A stretch of 64,000 nt of DNA, from the NCBI GenBank assembly GCA_951640165.1, contig OX621255.1:32834001-32898000 (forward strand), read 5' to 3'. Positions within the stretch are counted from its first letter, which is position 1. Each line of letters opens with the position of its first letter. Below are positions 56,963-64,000 of the stretch, piece by piece. A program made the translations under genes and the position numbers. The DNA comes from Pseudoips prasinana (taxonomy: Eukaryota > Arthropoda > Insecta > Lepidoptera > Nolidae). The notes below the pieces were generated by a model that worked only from the letters and a program-made list of their open reading frames with translations, ran no database searches and was not told the DNA's origin.

Positions 56963-59663
56963 ATTGTATATTATAATTAAATGTGACATGAATAGTAACC
57001 TATGAAACTGAACAAATAAAAAGACAAAACATTTTAAGCTAGCCAATCACGTAATGGTTGTAGCGACAATCGGTCCTAACCCTCGTTAAGCTAATACGAT
57101 AGAGATAATCCTTGTAGTTCGTACTGACGGATAAATATTATACTAATCTTTTGCCAAAATTAACAACAATTAACTCGAAAGAAAGTTGGCAATGTTATTC
57201 CCCTGTGCGTCAAAGAACATGTGAATCTATCTGTCCTGGGAACGATTGTCCTATTATTGAATTTAGACTGCACGTGTGGCGCAGCGGTTGATGCATTTTC
57301 GCCTAGCTGTCGGTGTTTAGCCTGAAGACTGGAGTGGAGTAGGAGTATAAGACAATTAAGAGTCTAATATCTCGTGCCTAATTGGCTAATTCTATAGAGA
57401 CCGGCCGTCCGTCCGTCCAAAAGCGCTAATACTAGTCTCCAATTATATAGATTATATTTCCAAGTTTATTTATCCAAGTAGTCAGCCCTAGCATGCGCTC
57501 GCAGCTGAGCAGTGCAGAAGCGCGGCCCGCCGGTTATGACAACATCGCAATTAAACTGTGTGTAAGTTAATTAGAGCAATGGGGACGCTAATGTAATGAT
57601 ACTCGACATGATTGCAAATGTAGCTTCGTAACCGCGAGTCGTTTTGTTGACCTGGCGCCTGGCGTTATGAATTTATAGAGGTGGTATTACCAAATAAAGT
57701 TTTGACAAGATAATTACATATTTGAACTTGATAGTCTTTATATAACTTCTCCCCATACAACTTCAGACGGGCTATAATACAATATTTCCTAAGGAATCTG
57801 AAAAAAATACGTGCTGGACAGCCTCTTCCTTTACTTCGTTTATTATTCAAAATAGACCTTTAGGTGATATCTATTTGTCGCAATGTCTGTTGATCTTGTG
57901 GTAAGTGAATCTGCTAAGCCAGAAGTCGTGGGTTCACTAATTGTTAAATATAGGTAGTGATACCGTAGTATAAGGCCTCTTAAATGTACCTATATTCCTG
58001 CAAATAAAGAATTCATTAATTCGTTCACAATATTAGCCAATTTATTAGTTATATTTGGAATTAAATGTCAGAAATTAAAATAATAATAAGATTGGTGGAT
58101 AGATTAACTCTCTGTAGCACATGAATAGTACCATGACATAATAGAAAGGGATTATTCAAGGGTATATGTCGGTGTAAGTAGCAAAGAATTAATTTTTATT
58201 ACATAATTTATACATTATATTAAAAAAATATGATTATAATAAAAAATATTACTATTATAAAAATATTATTATAAAAAAAAAGGAAAATGACATGAATGGT
58301 ACGTTCTCACCGCTAGAGTAGTAAGTAAGTAATTAGGAGACCTTTATTCAGATACTTAGACTGGTTATTATAGATTTACTGTAAGAAATAATGATTCATC
58401 AAGAATTCGTTTTGCTCAGCTTTGGCAAAGGTCTCTCCCGAACTTAACTATATTCTTGTTGCTTGCTGTTCTTGTCCATATATTCCTTCCGTTTCTTTAG
58501 ATTTCGTCTTCTCTCCTTAGAAATGGAACTTCATGTTATCTCTTTCTGTTAGGTAGGTACCAATACATTATGCTATTGCTACATTGTTATATTCCTCTAA
58601 CTATGCGAACTGCAACACGTGGTCTGTTTGTCTTACTGGATCTTTTATTACAAAGTCGCACATGTCTTCTGTGTATTTGTTAACGGCGGTGTCTAGAGTG
58701 TCTCAATTTTTAATACCGGACTTTTTGATAAGTCTGTGAGAAAAACACCTTCATAAGTAACCTTAGTCGTCCTACACGCGAACTTTGAGTACCGTTAAAT
58801 TCTAGCAACATTTGACTGAGGTAGAACATAGCGCTATTTACCAACAGTTCGACATGGAAGATACGTCGCAGAACACAATATACGTTATGTTAATGCCCCA
58901 GAGCATTATTATGTATCTTGCGTGTGAGTGAGGTCGCCAGTGCTCATCGGGGAGGTGGAAGAGTAAAGTCTTGGTAATCTAAACAAAAACGAAAACAACT
59001 CCATGACTAATCGAACCGGTATCCCCAGACCTCCTCGCTGCCATCGTCAAAAGAATACTTAAGAACCTATATATATAATTATTATAATACGGTTAGTCAC
59101 GCGCGCTATCCGCACGTTCGTTGTAATCTGGTGGTCTCATTACGTATCTTGGAAACCCCAGTGACGACGTAATTTCAGGAAAATTAGCTATTGAATTTGC
59201 ATTTGGAGACCAATTATTGTGTAAATTTCGCTAAATGCTAGGACGCCCAAGATGAGCCCGTCAATTGTATTCGTACAAGCCGCGAAGCTTTCACCCTGCA
59301 AGGTGGAAGTAATCCCACCGTGGCGCGTGACTCTACGATAGCAATCTGTACGTCGTTAATACAATCAAGAACAATTTAATTGTCACACACTTCACACTGC
59401 CGGTTAATTGTTGTCACTCACACTTCACACGAGTGCGCTCTCGTCGGGCACTAAAATCACTAAAGTAAGCACTTGACAATCTATTAGAATGATGTTTTAA
59501 TGGTTCATTAATACGAACAAAGTACTAAACTACTAACTAAACTAAACTAAAAGCTTATATTAAATATTAATTTGTATGGTTTGGGTTGTAAAACAATGAT
59601 AATTTACGTAGGCAAAGTAAATTTGAATACTTTAAGCCAAGCATAGGGCAATATAAATTCCTA
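56963..59663. other. Unassigned DNA
   Basis: SINE-head scraps at 57272-57335 ('gcacgtgtggcgcagcgg') and 57900-57945 ('ctaagccagaagtcgtggg'). A LINE 3' UTR scrap at 58918-58955. The stretch 59090-59470 is GC-richer and not recognisably repetitive. No coding frame. Confidence 0.35.
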
Positions 59664-59822
59664 CCAGCTATGCCCCGTCGTTTTACCCGCGTTAAACTTT
59701 GTAAATTATCTGATATATAAGCTATATTACCTACTACAAAGTTTCATCTAAATCCGTTAGATAATTTTAACGTGAAAGAGTAACAAACACACACACTCAC
59801 AAACTTTATAATATTAGCGTGA
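59664..59822 (-). mobile_element. Mini-Helitron, 159 bp
   Basis: Minus strand: TCACGCTAATATTATAAAG start at 59822 after A; ends CATAGCTGG at 59664 before T (CTGG still fits the CTRR terminus). Hairpin weakened by mutation. Same family as 55626-55801. Confidence 0.82.
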
Positions 59823-60021
59823 TTGTAAGATTCACCTTATCTGTTAAACAACCACTATGTAAAATATAAAAGTTAAGAAGTCTCCTTCTCCTCGCATACG
59901 TGTGAAAAAGAAAACAATAACTACTAAAATCAACAATAATGAACCAAACGGAACTAGCCATTGTAGATAAGTCACAGTAACCGTTTTTTTTCAATTCACT
60001 TATTTATCTTTCTACTAACAA

Positions 60022-60250
60022 CTTACCCATGCGAATGCCCTCGAAATGATCTCGTCACGCAACAAGGTCACTTTGCAGTGGATTCGAGGACACCGTGCAT
60101 CTCTAGGGAACGACACTGCGGACCGGTGAAAGGAATACCTTTTAACCAAGTAAAAGCATGGCTGGGAGAAAACTTACAGCAACATGGAAAACAGTGGATG
60201 GAATTAGAGTCAAGTAGACAGACAAAAGAAATTCAGCATCTCTAAACCAA
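60022..60250 (+). pseudogene. LINE RNase H domain relic
   Basis: The plus frame contains 'VTLQWIRGHRASLGNDTADR' then a stop, matching the RNase H motif 'W-GH--I-GN--AD'. Downstream 'KQWMELESSRQTKE' in another frame fits the region after RNase H. Several breaks. It belongs to an RNase H-bearing LINE clade (I, R1 or LOA type). Confidence 0.65.
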
Positions 60251-62061
60251 CACCTACCGTGGAGTCTTCTACATTTGAACAGGAAGTTGCACGCATGGTA
60301 ATATGCCCAAAGAGGGCCGCATTAAATTCGGTGGTAGCATTATAGCGCAAGCGTCGTTATAAACACAAGGTCCGCCATTATAATAGTATTGAATTCGTAC
60401 TTTAATATAGACAGAACTATTAAGACAATCTGTAGTAAAAATATAGCCAGAACTTTAAAAATTAAACCTATACATGATCTCTTTGACAATCATTTAACAT
60501 AAGCTAGGCAAATATCATCAGTTCATCACTATTATAAAATAAATCTTATTGTTAATGTTTTCATGTATGAATGATTGTAATCCGTGAACCTAAATATCTA
60601 AATGCACGTAATATAATCGTTTTAATAAAAAAATAGTGTGGTTTTATGAAAATCCGATGCAAATATAACTTCGGCTCTTACGGCGAAAATTAGTTTACTG
60701 TCACATATTCTCGCATGATTCTTGGTTTTTCCCTCGTTGACCGGTTTTATTTCAGTCACAAGCTGTATCGTTGTCCATCGCGATTAAGTTTACAACAACA
60801 TTTATATAAATACATTGATTAAACCGCAAATACGCGGGAGCAGTCGTAGGAATGAGTGAGAATGTAAATGCTACACGGTCAGCTGATGCGAGCCATAGAC
60901 GCGGCCATATTGCGACACGCGATAAATGAACAAAAAATTGTATGTAAAAATGTTTCACTTGCCAAAATATTTTAAAGGTGTTCCTGATGGTCATGGGTAG
61001 TGGAAACTCATCGTCAGACCTAATCTAAACTTCAGGCCAAACAAAAAATATAATTGCAACAGAGAAAGACTTTTATATATAAGATAAGATTTATATGATA
61101 CTTACCTAATTTATAAGAATAAATCAGAGGTCAATCAACCCACAACGATGTTAGGAACGGGCCTCGCTGGGCACACTGACAAGATACCCAGGCACAGTCA
61201 AACGATGAGGGCTGAACTCGGAAAAAGGACAAAGGCATGTATGAAGAAGATTTTACACTATCATATAATAACCTTGGCCCTAAAAAGGCCAATGGGGACG
61301 GTCAACTAAGGCGCTCTGTTGAAAACTGACATTGATGAGTGAATGACCTATATTGGCTCACTTAAGAGGGAATGATAAAAGCTATAGTCTGCATAAGGCT
61401 TGAAAAAACTCGAGACTTCATCAGCCCTGCGAATATTTTGTACAATTTATAACGAGAACCGTACAGTATATTAGTAACCCAAGCATTTGCGACACTCAAA
61501 CGATCCCTTCTAGTATCTCACACTTTGTGCCAAGCCGCATACATTGCTTGTATGTCGATGTCCTAACGGGACCTGAACGATGGTCCTAAGTGCACTTGAA
61601 CACATTCTAGGTAAACATAACGCTACATAAAAGGCCTGCCCGGAATAGACAAAAGTAATACGACAAGCGGCTAATATTCAGGACATATTAGTTAAACATC
61701 GAGCATCGCCGAATATTGGCAGTCCGCCGGTAAAAGAGGTAACTAGAAATAAAGTGGAGGGCACTTTAATGATTATTAGTCCTTATGAGGACGGGATGGA
61801 AACACGTTTAATTTTTAAAAAGCAACCCGCCAGTTATTCTTGTTGTGAGATTGCAGAAAAATAAATTAATATCTTAAACAAAAAACCGTTATTTGATATA
61901 ATTTAATAATTAGACATAAACCATGCCAATTTTGTGGATAATGATGAATAGGTACTATAAACATATATAGTACATTACTTTGTCTGTCATGAATCGCATC
62001 GCACGTCAAATAATGAATTTTGTAGGCAAATCTTTTGATACCTTGGTTACATTACCTATTG
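60251..62061. other. Unassigned DNA
   Basis: No gene or clear repeat recognised; 61140-61330 may be old repeat. Confidence 0.3.
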
Positions 62062-62250
62062 TACAAGCTCGTAATATAGCTTTCCATAGGTGAAATATTT
62101 GTTTAAACCAGTTAAGTCGTTTATTATTTTTTCTAATACAAATAAAACATCATTGTTACAGGCTCATAATATAGCTTTCTAGAGGTGAAAGATTTGTTTA
62201 AACAGGTTAAGTCGTTTTTTAGTTTTTCTATTACAAAAAAACATACATTT
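62062..62250 (+). repeat. Tandem duplication, about 95-bp unit, two copies
   Basis: 'taatatagctttccatagg' / 'gtttaaaccagttaagtcg' at 62072-62115 recur as 'taatatagctttctagagg' / 'gtttaaacaggttaagtcg' about 95 bp later. Function unknown. Confidence 0.8.
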
Positions 62251-63092
62251 TTTCTTCAAAATATTAGTTTGCGGTTGAGCACAATTTTACTTAAAATTGT
62301 TGAAACCTATGATAGTTGTTCGGAAGGGTATTCCACAGCTTAACCGTGCGAAGTATGAAAGAAAAGCAAAGCGCTTCGTGCGGCAAGTTGGAATGTCAAC
62401 AATAAAACGGTAAACCCTCCCGACGTCTGGTGCCCCGTTGGAAAAATGAGAACGGGGGGATTCTCCGAGAAACAGTCCGTAAAAACCCCATAACGTTGAC
62501 AGCGATAATCTAGGCTTTGCAGATTTTCACTCGATAGATCGCTATCGAGTGAAAATATATCGCCTCTCTACCAAATCATAATCAAACTTATTATATAGTG
62601 CTTCATGCAGGGTCAGGTTGGAGCATTTAAGACCTTCCTTTCCGATGTGGTATTTGTTAGCACAAATAATGTCTAATTTATGTTTGCGCGGTGGTGCGAT
62701 GAGAGCATAAGGAAATGAGGGCGTTATCTTCTTCTAAAATAAAGAAACGTATACTTTTTTTACTACGATTACATAGAGATCTTATGCTTTGCAAACCGAA
62801 TTCGAAACATGGAGACACTGAGGTAGTACCGGCAGCCTGTCTAGATGCCACCCATCGCACTTTCATTGTTTTCCGTCGTATGTTTAAATAAGACGGCCTG
62901 TGCCCTTAGAACCTGTCTATGCACAACATCAGAAAAAATTAGTATCTAATTGTAATTCATTCTCATTTCAAGCTTTTGTTCAAAGTATGAGAAACATTAA
63001 CAGCACTTTTTAGTCCCCATATAATTAAGCGCATACTTGTTTGCTACCATCTGTGAATGTATTTTATGTTTATTACTTAATAGGTATTTATA
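62251..63092. other. Unassigned DNA, possible old element
   Basis: 62300-62870 is less A/T-rich. A minus-strand frame (62866-62678) begins 'MKVRWVASRQAAGTTSVSP' and the neighbouring frames look protein-like, but I do not recognise a family. It also contains the hairpin listed separately. Confidence 0.35.
62523..62556. repeat. Perfect hairpin, 15-bp arms, 4-nt loop
   Basis: ATTTTCACTCGATAG (62523-62537) pairs exactly with CTATCGAGTGAAAAT (62542-62556) across loop ATCG. Same architecture as the hairpin at 2248-2289 but unrelated sequence. Confidence 0.9.
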
Positions 63093-63231
63093 CAGACGCC
63101 AGCACATCAAGCTACCCCAATCTGATAAATTTCCCCAATTTAAAGTGAATCTAATGCTTAAGTTTTAAAGTTGAAAATCTATAAAAGAAATTTGACAGAT
63201 TGGGGTAGCTGAATGTGCTGGCGCCAGCCTG
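63093..63231 (+). mobile_element. Complete CAGACGCCAGCAC MITE
   Basis: 139 bp between TA dinucleotides. Terminal inverted repeats of about 40 bp: 'cagacgccagcacatcaagc' at the left, the reverse complement of 'gctgaatgtgctggcg' plus a few extra bases at the right. A second inverted pair ('ccccaatctg' / 'cagattgggg') is included. Relatives are at 24950 and 25964-28131. Confidence 0.88.
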
Positions 63232-63233
63232 TA

Positions 63234-63830
63234 CCATAGAGTAAATACATCTGATTATCTAAATGACAAAATTGATTGGGGTCTATCTAAACTGTCTATC
63301 TAAACTACCTCCAATCATGTCATATTGCCTGTTTCAGAAAAGTGTATTGTGTCGGCAACCGTTATCAGCCAGGACTCTACAGAGCTTGGCCACTGTGGTT
63401 GATTCGAAATAAAGCAATATATAATGACTGATTTAAAATATAAACGTTATAAATTACTACCAATCTAATTAGGTTACGACGCTTCAATTATATTGAGTTT
63501 TCATTACTTTTAGAAATATGGGTGATGCCTTCCGTCGCACTCACAAATTTCTATGCGCACACAACACGTAGATACTCGCTTTGTAAGAGAAAATAATCGC
63601 CTTAAATACTTAGTGGTCGTGCTGGCGAACAGAACTCAAATAATAGTAGTGGTTGTGTTGCTAAATATTTTATATGTAAGATTAAATTAAATGAACTACA
63701 GTAACTGATCAGAGTGACCTTTACCAGAGTGTCGTTAAATACTTAATTACTATATTGTACCCTACTCTTTGAGCTACTTACATTACATTTTTATTTATTA
63801 GTGCGTTTGTACAATTTAATGAAAAAAAAC
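63234..63830. other. Unassigned DNA
   Basis: Nothing recognised. Confidence 0.3.
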
Positions 63831-64000
63831 TTGAGAGGTGTCAAGGGACACCCGGATGGAACGAAGTTATTTCTTATTATTGATTATGTACAAAAAACCT
63901 GTACACACTCAACAAAAATAATCGTCGCGACACCACACTGTTCAATGCGAAATAGAAATGAAAATATCTGGCTTGCTTTCTATAAGAGAGAGAGAGAGAC
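63831..64000 (+). mobile_element. Dispersed repeat, cut by the window end
   Basis: Inverted copy of 33186-33017: starts 'ttgagaggtgtcaagggaca' and runs into (GA)n at the last bases. The remainder lies outside the window. Confidence 0.75.

Overview
This window looks like gene-poor nuclear DNA of an insect, most probably a moth or butterfly. It is AT-rich and packed with transposons, with no bacterial-style operons. Repeat families I recognise from memory as common in Lepidoptera include tRNA-derived SINEs with ATT or ATC tails, Helitrons ending in CTAG, RTE- and jockey-like LINE ends, and small palindromic MITEs. I found no intact host protein-coding gene and no convincing tRNA or rRNA gene. 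Nearly every supportable coding region is a decayed mobile-element gene.

Left part (1-8.7 kb): a 580-bp fold-back element with 203-bp inverted arms (721-1300), a perfect hairpin (2244-2293), a hairpin-bearing MITE (3955-4285), a SINE, a relic of a Helitron helicase (about 6283-6530) and a 5'-truncated LINE on the minus strand (about 6870-7822).

Centre left (8.7-21.2 kb): the main feature is a nearly complete errantivirus-like (Gypsy/Metaviridae, env-bearing) LTR retrotransposon on the minus strand (8756-17900). It has 283-bp LTRs, a TACT target-site duplication, a primer-binding site, a polypurine tract, and gag, pol and env, each carrying damage. A 1.6-kb Helitron (10279-11881) sits inside env. 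Only 360 bp away, on the plus strand, a second copy of the family (18261-21186, target duplication CGTA) has lost half of its 5' LTR, the leader and all of pol. That copy keeps the uninterrupted env sequence and so gives the exact empty site for the Helitron.

Middle (21.2-35.2 kb): a SINE family (21266, 30276, 34775, 54174 and degraded copies) shares its 3' tail with a LINE relic at 22.83-23.28 kb, which is a good candidate for its mobilising partner. A jockey-like LINE (25977-28012) is inserted in a TA-flanked MITE (25964-28131). Small Helitrons, hairpins and a 35-bp minisatellite split by a SINE follow.

Right part (35.2-64 kb): mostly unassigned AT-rich DNA with scattered SINEs of two related families (40.0, 44.2, 45.0, 45.7 kb), LINE 3' ends (43.0, 47.0-47.6, 48.5-49.6, 50.75-51.03 kb), an RTE-type 5' end with its endonuclease domain (54.99-55.54 kb) beside a second copy of that 5' end, three mini-Helitrons (40.7, 55.6, 59.7 kb), a LINE RNase H relic (60.0 kb), a perfect 15-bp-arm hairpin (62.5 kb) and a MITE (63.1 kb).

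The elements do not form a pathway. The window records nested insertions (Helitron into retrotransposon, LINE into MITE, SINE into minisatellite, Helitron into LINE 5' end), and their order can be read from the sequence.
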